Below, piece after piece: positions 1 through 9,652 of a stretch of 64,000 bases of DNA. The stretch is taken from the NCBI GenBank assembly GCA_937923145.1, contig CALAJT010000022.1, positions 62,001-126,000 on the forward strand. The letters are read 5' to 3'. Under the pieces are notes generated by a model. The model was not told the DNA's origin, searched no databases, and saw only the letters and a program-made list of their open reading frames with translations. The position numbers and the translations under genes were made by a program. Every line of letters begins with the position of its first letter. The stretch's first letter is position 1. This DNA is from an uncultured Rubritalea sp. (GTDB lineage: Bacteria; Verrucomicrobiota; Verrucomicrobiia; Verrucomicrobiales; Akkermansiaceae).

Positions 1-61
1 CACTTACTTCTTCTGCTTCGATGCGCTTTAAAAGCACTCTTTGTCCTAGTGGTGTTATCAT
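1..61 (-). CDS. groS: Co-chaperonin GroES, N-terminal part, cut by the window edge
   Basis: On the minus strand an ATG at 61-59 opens a frame that runs off the window start. The twenty visible codons begin MITPLGQRVLLKR, which matches the conserved GroES/Cpn10 start (xxIxPLGDRVLVK). GroES is the heptameric lid of the GroEL folding chamber. It lies downstream of dnaK on the same strand, so two chaperone systems are grouped here. Only the first 20 residues are visible, so the rest of the gene and any groEL partner cannot be judged. Confidence 0.85.
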   Translation of the reverse strand, partial: MITPLGQRVLLKRIEAEEVS

Positions 62-118
62 ATTGTTGGTTGTGTTGTGGTTGTTGGTTTAAATGTTGTT
101 ATTTGGTTGTTCTGATGT

Positions 119-146
119 GTAGCAAGTAGCATGTAGCGGGTAGCAC
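119..146. repeat. Four tandem 7-bp GTAGCNN units
   Basis: GTAGC recurs exactly every seven bases at 119, 126, 133 and 140, with variable last two bases. It lies in the dnaK-groES spacer. The function is unknown and it may be a simple slippage repeat. Confidence 0.5.
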
Positions 147-173
147 TCGCTTTGCTCGTATGAGGTGCTTGCT

Positions 174-192
174 AATGAATCTCTGATTCATT
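174..192. other. Perfect 8-bp hairpin in the dnaK-groES spacer
   Basis: AATGAATC, a three-base loop TCT, then GATTCATT. It lies just after the dnaK stop on the minus strand. No T-run follows, so it looks more like an mRNA-stabilising or processing hairpin than a classical terminator. Confidence 0.4.
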
Positions 193-212
193 GCTACCAG
201 CTACTTTATAGA

Positions 213-2198
<1,986 letters not shown>

Positions 2199-2296
2199 TT
2201 ATGTGTGCCATCACTATTGCACAATGTATGCCAGCGTATAACTTTCACTTAAATTCAACGACTTACAAAACTACCATTTACTAAATACAGGCATCC

Positions 2297-2313
2297 TGCG
2301 ACAATGTGTCGCA
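2297..2313. promoter_or_regulatory. Palindrome TGCGACA-ATG-TGTCGCA upstream of dnaK
   Basis: A perfect 7-bp inverted repeat with a 3-bp spacer lies in the gap between dnaK and the upstream small gene. It is GC-richer than its surroundings. It could be an operator for dnaK or a short transcript hairpin. It does not match the CIRCE sequence. Confidence 0.35.
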
Positions 2314-2356
2314 ACCCAGCGAGACAAACTGTCACCACGGGCAAATTGGGGGGGAG

Positions 2357-2731
2357 CTAATCCATGGTGTTATATCGACTAAAGCGCTCTATCCAGCCAT
2401 CTTCCTCTAATAATTCATTCTGAATACCATCGGATTCTTCAATCACTTCGACATCATCGATGATCAGTTCTAGATTATCTTCGGCAGCATGTTGCAGCTC
2501 AGATAGAAAATCGTGGATAGCTACAGTACTAGTGTAATCTAATAGTTGTCGAATCAGCTCTCTCTGACTTTCACCAAGTTGAGCTAGCTGGTCTTGCATT
2601 GCTAATAGTTGGGGATCTTTATCAACTATTACCCGATTTGCCATCAATAGTTCAGCGGCTTCTATGGGGCTATCACGGAGGTTGTGGATGACAATTTCTC
2701 CGAAACGATCTAGTGGTGATGATGATTTCAT
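2357..2731 (-). CDS. Hypothetical acidic protein
   Basis: A 124-residue soluble protein that I do not recognise. It has no signal peptide or membrane segment. The predicted character is mostly helical and the C-terminal half is strongly acidic (runs such as LELIIDDVEVIEESD). It begins one base after the stop of the upstream gene (2733-3053), so the two are almost certainly one transcript. Codon use looks like that of its neighbours and the frame is clean over its length. Confidence 0.7.
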   Translation of the reverse strand: MKSSSPLDRFGEIVIHNLRDSPIEAAELLMANRVIVDKDPQLLAMQDQLAQLGESQRELIRQLLDYTSTVAIHDFLSELQHAAEDNLELIIDDVEVIEESDGIQNELLEEDGWIERFSRYNTMD

Positions 2732-2732
2732 A

Positions 2733-3053
2733 TTATTTAACTTTCTTTATTCTCTCTAAAGCTTGCTCTACACTTTTCTTAGTGACAGCATGGCTAGTGA
2801 TACGGCTGTCTCTTACTATAATTCCCTCTTTAGAAATGATCACACCAGATTCTTGCGATCCGAAGTTTGTAGATATTCCTATTGATGCCGAGCGACATAT
2901 TGGCTCGTTGAAGAAAGTCTTCTCCTGGTGTCCTTCTAAGCTTATCGATGACGGAATCACCTCTACTTTAGCAGGCGCCTCAACAGGTAAAGCATAGGTT
3001 AGTGCTGAAAGGGCAACAGTAGTAGAGAATGTGATGAAAGAGAGACCGTTCAT
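2733..3053 (-). CDS. Hypothetical exported small protein
   Basis: A 106-residue protein of unknown function. The first 22 residues look like a Sec signal peptide (hydrophobic stretch ending TYALPVEA). The mature part is short, with a possible beta-rich region and a lysine-rich helical end (EQALERIKKVK). It is the first gene of a probable two-gene operon with the acidic protein at 2357-2731. No family resemblance was recognised. Confidence 0.6.
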   Translation of the reverse strand: MNGLSFITFSTTVALSALTYALPVEAPAKVEVIPSSISLEGHQEKTFFNEPICRSASIGISTNFGSQESGVIISKEGIIVRDSRITSHAVTKKSVEQALERIKKVK

Positions 3054-3187
3054 GGTGATATTAGGTTGCGTTATCTTTACTCCATCTTATTCAGGCGCGC
3101 TTTATTTAGCAACCAATTCATCATGTATGCCATTTTTTTAGAATCTAGGCTTGGTTAGAGCACCCTGTTCACGCATGATGCAGACAG

Positions 3188-4537
3188 ATGAATTTGACCG
3201 AAATCAAACAAGTGCTAGACAATGCCGGGGTGATCCCAAGCAAGAAACTGGGGCAAAATTTTCTTTGTGATGCGAATGTCGCAAAATGGATCGTCGAGCA
3301 GCTTGAACCTGAAGCTCATGATACAGTGGTAGAAGTGGGTCCTGGAACAGGAGCGCTCACTGAGCACCTCGTGGGGAGAGTGAAGAAGATCATTCTAGTA
3401 GAATTCGACGCTAGACTCGCGGAGCACCTGACAAAGAAATTTGCTGATGAAGACAGTGTTGAAGTGAACCACTTTGATGGTGCTCGTTTCGATGTTAGAA
3501 ATCTATTCAAGCAAGCTCCCATCAAATTTCTGGGTAACCTTCCTTATAGCGCAGGCGGCGCCATAATGCGAAATTTCATGAAGTCCCCTACTCCAGTAGT
3601 GCGGGCGGTTCTAATGCTGCAGAAAGAATTTATCGATCGAATCGTAGCTGACTATCGAACAAAAGCCTATGGTGTGCTTTCGCTCAGAATGCAGAGCGAG
3701 TGGCATAGTAAGCCAGCTAAGACTGTGCCACCAGAGGCGTTTCACCCTCGTCCACTGATCGACTCAACCGTAATGACCTGTGTTCCTGTAGCTAAAGATC
3801 GTTTTCCTATTTATGATAAAAGACTGTTTGATGAACTAATCCGCCGAGGCTTCTCCCAGCGTAGAAAACAAGTCAAAAAACAGTTACCAGATACCCAAGA
3901 CTGGGCTGTTTTAGCTCCTACTCTAGGTTTAAAAGAAACTGTTAGAGCAGAGGAGATCTCTCTGGATCAATGGGTCGAAATTACCCGAGCTTTTGATGAT
4001 CACCCGCTTAAAGACTTACCACAAAGCGGGGATGAGATCTTAGATGTAGTCGATGAAGCTGACGAAGTAGTCCGCCAAGAAAAGCGTAGCGTAGTACATG
4101 CAGAAAATCTACTACACCGAGCAGTTCACATACTAGTATTTAATAAGAAGAAAGAGGTTTTACTGCAAAAACGCAGTATACTTAAAGATAATTTCCCAGG
4201 AGTATGGGACAGTAGCGCCGCTGGTCACCTCGAAACGGGAGAAGGCTACGAGGCGTGTGCAACCCGTGAGCTAGAGGAAGAACTCGGCATTAATGCTGAT
4301 GTCCAAGAGATTGCAAAAATCAATCCTTGCGAGAGAACAGGCTGGGAACACATCGGACTCTATGTCGCTAGGCATGATGGTGCTATGCGCTATCCATGTA
4401 GCGAAGTAGAACACGTGGTATGGTTCGGTATGGATCAGTTAAATGACTGGATCAGTGCTAGACCAGAAGATTTCGCCACTGGCTTTCTAGAATGCTGGGA
4501 CGTCTTTTATGAGAAATTCAAAAGCTACGGTGAATAA
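3188..4537 (+). CDS. rsmA: 16S rRNA dimethyladenosine transferase RsmA fused to a Nudix hydrolase
   Basis: A 449-residue protein, about 175 residues longer than ordinary RsmA/KsgA. Residues 1 to about 275 are the methyltransferase that dimethylates two adjacent adenines near the 3' end of 16S rRNA. Visible signatures are LGQNFLCD, the SAM-binding VVEVGPGTGALT and the catalytic GNLPYS. After an acidic linker (about 276-305) the C-terminal part is a Nudix domain with a complete Nudix box: GHLETGEGYEACATRELEEE followed by LGI. It resembles YfcD/isopentenyl-diphosphate-isomerase-like Nudix proteins; the substrate cannot be predicted. The frame is continuous, so this is a true fusion. The start gives the usual RsmA N-terminus. 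Confidence 0.93.
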   Translation: MNLTEIKQVLDNAGVIPSKKLGQNFLCDANVAKWIVEQLEPEAHDTVVEVGPGTGALTEHLVGRVKKIILVEFDARLAEHLTKKFADEDSVEVNHFDGARFDVRNLFKQAPIKFLGNLPYSAGGAIMRNFMKSPTPVVRAVLMLQKEFIDRIVADYRTKAYGVLSLRMQSEWHSKPAKTVPPEAFHPRPLIDSTVMTCVPVAKDRFPIYDKRLFDELIRRGFSQRRKQVKKQLPDTQDWAVLAPTLGLKETVRAEEISLDQWVEITRAFDDHPLKDLPQSGDEILDVVDEADEVVRQEKRSVVHAENLLHRAVHILVFNKKKEVLLQKRSILKDNFPGVWDSSAAGHLETGEGYEACATRELEEELGINADVQEIAKINPCERTGWEHIGLYVARHDGAMRYPCSEVEHVVWFGMDQLNDWISARPEDFATGFLECWDVFYEKFKSYGE

Positions 4538-4676
4538 TCACTAGTCTAAGAAACAAATATTATCAGCAATCACGCTTGACTGATATTAATTCTAAACGCT
4601 AACTTACTTTCAAGACCATTTTAAATCAACACTAGCCAACCAAGGCTCTTTCACACAACTCGAACCAATAAATATC

Positions 4677-5147
4677 GTGGACCTCAAAGACATCAAGAAA
4701 ATCGTAGAACTCATGGATGAGCACGACCTCTCCTACTTCCATCTCGAAAAAGAAGACTTCGATTTGAAGCTCAAGAAAGGACTCGACGCAGACGCTATCA
4801 GAGCAGCTATGCCAGCTCCACAAATGATGGCAGCCCCCCAACAACAAGTGGCTGCTCAAGCAGTAGGCGCTCCAGCGCCAGCAGGTGAAGATGCCGCTCC
4901 AGCAGCATCAGCAGATGAAGCTATCCCGTCACCAATGGTTGGTACATTCTACCGAAAGGCATCACCAGATGCTCCTAACTTCGTAGAAGTAGGCGATACA
5001 ATAAGTGAAGGTCAGACTATCTGTATCATCGAAGCGATGAAAGTCATGAATGAGATCAAAGCTGAGACAAGCGGAACCATTACTGCTATCGCTGTGGAGG
5101 ACTCCACTCCTGTCCAATATGGTGACACACTCTTTAACATTAAATAA
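4677..5147 (+). CDS. accB: Acetyl-CoA carboxylase biotin carboxyl carrier protein
   Basis: A 156-residue carrier that holds biotin for acetyl-CoA carboxylase, the first committed step of fatty-acid synthesis. The N-terminal 40 residues are helical, followed by an Ala/Pro/Gln-rich flexible linker (about 42-82). The biotinyl domain has the biotinylation motif EAMKVMNE, with the modified lysine near residue 122. The start is GTG, chosen because MDLKDIKKIVELM is the typical AccB beginning. accC follows 49 bp downstream, the usual accBC arrangement. Confidence 0.96.
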   Translation: MDLKDIKKIVELMDEHDLSYFHLEKEDFDLKLKKGLDADAIRAAMPAPQMMAAPQQQVAAQAVGAPAPAGEDAAPAASADEAIPSPMVGTFYRKASPDAPNFVEVGDTISEGQTICIIEAMKVMNEIKAETSGTITAIAVEDSTPVQYGDTLFNIK

Positions 5148-5196
5148 CCCCTTACAGAGTCGCTAAATATATAGTGGCTCGTATTCTCTATAGACT

Positions 5197-6567
5197 ATGC
5201 TTAAGAAAGTCCTTGTAGCAAACCGTGGAGAAATTGCTCTCCGTGTCATCCGTGCATGCCGTGAACTCGGCGTCGAATCCGTAGCCATCTATTCAGAGGC
5301 AGACGTAGACTCAATGCACGTCCACCTGGCTGATGAAGCCGTATGTATAGGACCTGGTCCTAGTAAAGATTCCTATCTCATGATGGATAGAATCATCGCT
5401 GCGGCTGAGATCACTGAAGCAGACGCGATTCACCCTGGATATGGATTCCTATCAGAAAATGCCCGCTTTGTAGATATCTGCAACAGCTGCGACATCAAAT
5501 TCATAGGACCTCGTGCTGAGACTATCACCATGATGGGTGACAAGAACACAGCTCGCTCTACCGCACTAGCTAGTGGAGTGCCTGTCACACCTGGCTCCGA
5601 CGGCATACTAGAAGATGCTCAGCACGGTCTCAAACTTGCGACTGAAATGGGATTCCCTGTCATGATCAAAGCTACCGCAGGTGGTGGTGGTCGTGGAATG
5701 CGCCCTTGCGAAAGTGCAGAAACTTTCATCGATCTCTACAACCAAGCCAGTCAAGAAGCCATCGCGTGTTTCGGAAATGGTGCATGTTACCTTGAGAAGC
5801 TCGTCATCAATCCACACCACGTGGAATTCCAGATATTCGGTGACGAACATGGCAATGCTATTCACCTCAACGAGCGTGACTGCTCCATGCAGCGCAGAAA
5901 CCAGAAGATCATCGAAGAATGCCCTAGCCCACTCATCACTCCTGAACTCAGGAAAGCAATGGGCGATGCATCAGTGAAACTAGTCAAAAAAATCGGCTAT
6001 GAAAACGCAGGAACTATCGAGTATCTCGTAGACTCTACTGGTAAAAATTTCTACTTCATGGAGATGAATACACGTATCCAAGTAGAGCACCCGATCACTG
6101 AAGAAGTGATGGGCTGTGAGCTTATCAAGGAACAAATCCGTGTAGCATCTGGTGAGCCACTTTCACACCACGTGCTAAATGCAGAGCCTCGTGGACACTC
6201 TATCGAGTGCCGCATCAATGCAGAAGACCCATACAACAACTTCGCACCAAGCCCTGGTAAGATCGATCTCTGGTATGCTCCAGGTGGCAAAGGCGTCCGC
6301 GTGGACACACACGTTTACTCAGGCTACTCAGTGCCACCGTATTACGATTCTATGATCGCCAAGCTCATCTGCACAGGCGCTACTCGTGAGATCGCGATTG
6401 CCAGAATGAACCGTGCGCTCAGAGAGTTCATGATCACTGGTATAAAAACCACGGTTCCATTCCAAATCGAGATTATCAATCACCCAGACTTCATTGCAGG
6501 TAAATACAACATCGCCTGGGTAGAAAAGTTCCTCGAAGAGAAGAATCTTCAAGTTCCTAAGGTCTAA
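5197..6567 (+). CDS. accC: Biotin carboxylase subunit of acetyl-CoA carboxylase
   Basis: A 456-residue ATP-grasp enzyme that carboxylates the biotin on AccB using bicarbonate and ATP. It begins with MLKKVLVANRGEIALR, typical of biotin carboxylases. The glycine-rich ATP loop AGGGGRGMR, the metal and catalytic segment MEMNTRIQVEHP, and the C-terminal GKIDLWYAPGG region are all present. Length is normal. It is co-transcribed with accB and closed by a strong terminator at about 6594-6626. The carboxyltransferase subunits accA and accD are not in the window. Confidence 0.97.
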   Translation: MLKKVLVANRGEIALRVIRACRELGVESVAIYSEADVDSMHVHLADEAVCIGPGPSKDSYLMMDRIIAAAEITEADAIHPGYGFLSENARFVDICNSCDIKFIGPRAETITMMGDKNTARSTALASGVPVTPGSDGILEDAQHGLKLATEMGFPVMIKATAGGGGRGMRPCESAETFIDLYNQASQEAIACFGNGACYLEKLVINPHHVEFQIFGDEHGNAIHLNERDCSMQRRNQKIIEECPSPLITPELRKAMGDASVKLVKKIGYENAGTIEYLVDSTGKNFYFMEMNTRIQVEHPITEEVMGCELIKEQIRVASGEPLSHHVLNAEPRGHSIECRINAEDPYNNFAPSPGKIDLWYAPGGKGVRVDTHVYSGYSVPPYYDSMIAKLICTGATREIAIARMNRALREFMITGIKTTVPFQIEIINHPDFIAGKYNIAWVEKFLEEKNLQVPKV

Positions 6568-6593
6568 AACGCTTTAAGACTATTTAATTTCTA

Positions 6594-6626
6594 AGAGCCA
6601 ATCCGGAAAAGGGTTGGCTCTTTTTT
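6594..6626 (+). terminator. Rho-independent terminator of accBC
   Basis: AGAGCCAATCC, loop GGAAAA, then GGGTTGGCTCT, an 11-bp stem with one G-U pair, followed by six T's and a further T-rich stretch. Confidence 0.9.
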
Positions 6627-6705
6627 ATTTTTTTAAATTGAATTAATTTAAATCAATCATAGTCATAAGATTGTAATTAAGAAAAATAACCACTAACTTG
6701 AACTT

Positions 6706-7380
6706 ATGAAACACAAAATTATTTCCATTTTCTCATTCGCCGCTCTTTCACTCACTAGCTGCACATCTGTAGATCCATATACTGGTCAACAAAAAACATC
6801 TAATACTGTCAAAGGCGCTACCATGGGTGTGCTAGGTGGAGCTGCTCTAGGAGCACTCATCGGCAACTCTCGATCAGGCGGCAAATCACGCGAATATGCT
6901 GTAAAAGGAGCTATCGCAGGACTAGCGGCAGGTGCAGGCATAGGCAACTACATGGACACTCAAGAAGCTCTAATGCGCAATCAACTTCGAGGCACTGGAG
7001 TAAGTGTTACCCGTGTAGGAAATGACATTATTCTCAACATGCCGAGTGATGTGACATTCAACACAGGTAGAGCAGATATCCAGCCACAGTTTGCAGACAC
7101 ACTCCAATCAGTAGCTTCTGTTCTAAAGAAATACGCTAGAACTAGAATCAGCATCACAGGTCATACTGACTCTGATGGCTCTGCATCATCGAATCAGAAT
7201 CTCTCGAATGCACGAGCTCGCTCAGTGGCTGGCTTCCTAAACTCTCGTGGTGTCATCTCAAGACGTATGGATACATACGGTGCAGGAGAATCTTCACCAA
7301 TCGCATCGAATAATTCTTCTTCTGGCAAAGCTAAGAACCGCCGCGTCGTAATACGTGTCAATCCACAGCAAGGTCAGTAA
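6706..7380 (+). CDS. OmpA-family outer-membrane lipoprotein (YiaD-like)
   Basis: A 224-residue envelope protein. A lipoprotein signal peptide ends at a lipobox (LSLTSC, Cys about 19). Residues about 35-85 are Gly/Ala-rich (GGAALGALIGN, GAIAGLAAGAGIGNYMD), a glycine-zipper region likely to insert in or span a membrane. The C-terminal OmpA domain (about 105-220) binds peptidoglycan and shows TFNTGRADIQPQF, ITGHTDSDGS and NLSNARARSVAGFL. Its likely role is to tie the outer membrane to the cell wall. It is a single-gene unit between two terminators. Confidence 0.92.
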   Translation: MKHKIISIFSFAALSLTSCTSVDPYTGQQKTSNTVKGATMGVLGGAALGALIGNSRSGGKSREYAVKGAIAGLAAGAGIGNYMDTQEALMRNQLRGTGVSVTRVGNDIILNMPSDVTFNTGRADIQPQFADTLQSVASVLKKYARTRISITGHTDSDGSASSNQNLSNARARSVAGFLNSRGVISRRMDTYGAGESSPIASNNSSSGKAKNRRVVIRVNPQQGQ

Positions 7381-7403
7381 TATAGGCATACAATTTTATC
7401 TTT

Positions 7404-7437
7404 AGACCTCACGGTAATCCGTGGGGTCTTTTTTTGC
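7404..7437 (+). terminator. Rho-independent terminator after the OmpA lipoprotein
   Basis: AGACCTCACGG, loop TAAT, CCGTGGGGTCT (11-bp stem with one wobble pair), then a run of T's. Confidence 0.9.
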
Positions 7438-7514
7438 GTTATTTTTAGAGAAATATAACAAAAAACCTAAGAAAATCGTTTCCCACACGTTTCTGCTAGT
7501 GAATAGTCCACACT

Positions 7515-8063
7515 ATGGGCGATCCCAACGTAACCAAATTGAAAAATTTAGAGATGATCACCACAGCTGATGAATTAGTAGAGCATGCTTTGAAAGAGTA
7601 TGAATCTCCACTAATCGGCTATGCAATGACGATTCTTAAAGATCTAGAGAGATCACGCGATGTAGTACAGGACACATTCATCCGGCTCTATAAACAAGAT
7701 GTAGAGAAGGTAAAAAAAGGGCTGAAATCATGGCTCTATACAGTCTGCCGAAACCGAGCGCTCGATGTCCTACGAAAGGAAAAGCGCATGGTAAGTGTGG
7801 ATGATGAAATCCTGGGACTCGAACACAGCAAACTGCCAGCACCAGACACAGCCACAGACCACCACGAACGAATCGAGCAACTCTTAGAAATCCTGGATAG
7901 ACTTTCAGACAACCAAAAAGAAGTCATCATGCTGAAATTCCAGCAAGGCATGAGCTACGACGAAATCAGCGAAAAAACAGGACTCTCATCGGGCAACGTA
8001 GGATTCTTACTCCACAATGGACTCAAGAAACTCCGCGAGATGATGCCAGCCGACTTAATCTAA
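7515..8063 (+). CDS. ECF-type RNA polymerase sigma factor
   Basis: A 182-residue sigma-70 family regulator with region 2 (ILKDLERSRDVVQDTFIRLY and the following WLYTVCRNRALDVLRKEKR) and region 4, a helix-turn-helix (LSDNQKEVIMLKFQQGMSYDEISEKTG). There is no region 1 or 3, as in ECF sigma factors, which direct transcription of stress or envelope genes. The next gene starts 85 bp downstream and has a zinc-free anti-sigma-like N-terminus, so the pair is probably sigma factor plus regulator. Confidence 0.92.
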   Translation: MGDPNVTKLKNLEMITTADELVEHALKEYESPLIGYAMTILKDLERSRDVVQDTFIRLYKQDVEKVKKGLKSWLYTVCRNRALDVLRKEKRMVSVDDEILGLEHSKLPAPDTATDHHERIEQLLEILDRLSDNQKEVIMLKFQQGMSYDEISEKTGLSSGNVGFLLHNGLKKLREMMPADLI

Positions 8064-8079
8064 TTAAATACAAACTTCA

Positions 8080-8133
8080 CCCTCCCAACACCCACTTTCC
8101 CTCCCAAAACCCACTTTCACAAAACCCACTTTC
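8080..8133. repeat. Imperfect tandem repeat of about 19 bp between sigma factor and partner gene
   Basis: The segment CCCACTTTC recurs three times (ending at about 8099, 8118 and 8133), preceded twice by CCTCCCAA. The strand is strikingly C/A-rich and lacks G. It lies in the 85-bp gap just before the YfbK-like gene and could affect translation of that gene. Confidence 0.6.
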
Positions 8134-8148
8134 AAATTAACTAGCGAG

Positions 8149-9564
8149 ATGAAAAACACACTCAAAGACAACGACCCTAAACTCACCGCCTACGCACTCG
8201 GTGAACTCTCACGCCATGAAGCAGCAGAGGTAACTAAACAGCTAAAGGGTAATCCTGCATTACAAAAGGAAGTCGACCAGATCGATAACCTAGGACTAGC
8301 TCTTACCAAAGCATTTGGAAAAGAAGATGAAATAAAACTCAGCTCCAAGCAACGTGCTGCTATTTTTCAATCAGGCAGAAACCCTACTAATGCAGACGTG
8401 ATCTCCATACACAAAAAGCAATGGCTCCGTCCAGTAGTCGTCACCCTAGGAGCTGCAGCAGCTCTAGCCGTAACATTCACAGTGCTGAATAACATGGCTG
8501 GTAGAGACGACCTTCCTAGCCAAGTGAATTTCCAGAAAATCGAGAAGGACGACATGCTATCACCAATCGCTCCGAATCAATCACGATGGGATAAGACTTC
8601 TAACTCTAATTCTAATTCTAATTCTGGAGCCTCACAAGTAGGCTCAAATATCGTACTCTTTGATAATGCCAGCAAGCACAATGTCGAAACCATGGGTGAC
8701 GGACTTATGCATCACCCTGCTGCTCTGCGTGGAGAAATCGAAAAAACCGCAGCAACTCAATCCAGTCTAAATCTAGCTGAACTCTCAGAAAATGGCTGGG
8801 AATCACGAGCTGATAAAGCCATGACCAGACTTCCTCTGGTCTGTGGTAATGCTAGCTGGAAATGGATGGAGCAGTGGATCGATAACATTGACTCTAATTC
8901 TCCTGATAATGTAAGGCCTAGTAAGAACGCAGTTCGTATCGATGAAATTCTAAACCACTTCCATTATAGCAATCCTGCCGACATTCAAGTCGGGAATATC
9001 CACTCTGGCATTTCACTCGTGCAATGCCCATGGAGCGCGAATCATCAGATCGCAGTCGTTCTAGTGCAGAACCGTAGCAAGATAGATAGCTACGCTGAAG
9101 CAGCCATCACTATGAGTGAGGCAGTCTCTCGCTATAGACTACTCGGCTACGCCAAGACCACGGAGCCAGACGCAGCTATGACTGCACCTGCCAGGGTGAA
9201 ACTAGCACCAGGCTACAGCCATCTCGTAATGTATGAGATTGAGCTAAATTCAGACGTACAACTTGGAGATGATGTCCTAGCAGTCACTCTCAATGCTGAA
9301 AGCGCAGACAGCCCTGGAACGATAGCTTCCAATGCTCTCAGCATCCAGCACAGTAACCTAGCGTGGCCTAAAGCACCGCAAGACGTCCAGTTCAGCCTCA
9401 TTCTAACCAGCTGGGCGCAAATCATCGCAGACAGTAATTTCGATGGAGAAATGAATGCTCAGAAAGTGCTCGGCATGATCCAGTATTTCGAAACAGCACA
9501 TGCTCCATCATCAGAGCAGCGAGACGCTCTTTCGAAAATGAAGGATAGTCTCTCAGCTCTCTAG
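8149..9564 (+). CDS. YfbK-like protein lacking the VWA domain, with anti-sigma-like N-terminus
   Basis: A 471-residue protein. Residues 1-50 (DNDPKLTAYALGELSRHEAAE) resemble the short anti-sigma-like N-terminus common on planctomycete and verrucomicrobial YfbK proteins. One membrane segment lies at about 95-113. An Asn/Ser repeat follows (about 150-160, encoded by AATTCT repeats). The YfbK N-domain is recognisable (NAVRIDEILNHFHYSNPADI, then CPWSANHQ), as is the C-terminal DUF3520 region (YRLLGYAKT and HLVMYEIEL). The VWA domain that should lie between them is gone: about 35 residues connect the two parts. The frame is clean, so this looks like an in-frame loss. It is probably the partner of the sigma factor upstream. 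Confidence 0.75.
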   Translation: MKNTLKDNDPKLTAYALGELSRHEAAEVTKQLKGNPALQKEVDQIDNLGLALTKAFGKEDEIKLSSKQRAAIFQSGRNPTNADVISIHKKQWLRPVVVTLGAAAALAVTFTVLNNMAGRDDLPSQVNFQKIEKDDMLSPIAPNQSRWDKTSNSNSNSNSGASQVGSNIVLFDNASKHNVETMGDGLMHHPAALRGEIEKTAATQSSLNLAELSENGWESRADKAMTRLPLVCGNASWKWMEQWIDNIDSNSPDNVRPSKNAVRIDEILNHFHYSNPADIQVGNIHSGISLVQCPWSANHQIAVVLVQNRSKIDSYAEAAITMSEAVSRYRLLGYAKTTEPDAAMTAPARVKLAPGYSHLVMYEIELNSDVQLGDDVLAVTLNAESADSPGTIASNALSIQHSNLAWPKAPQDVQFSLILTSWAQIIADSNFDGEMNAQKVLGMIQYFETAHAPSSEQRDALSKMKDSLSAL

Positions 9565-9652
9565 ATATTTTAGTTTCTGTCGCATGTGAAATATGGTTAA
9601 GTAATAAAAGTAGGAATAAACGTATCGTTGAACTCTCCTACAATCTGTAACC

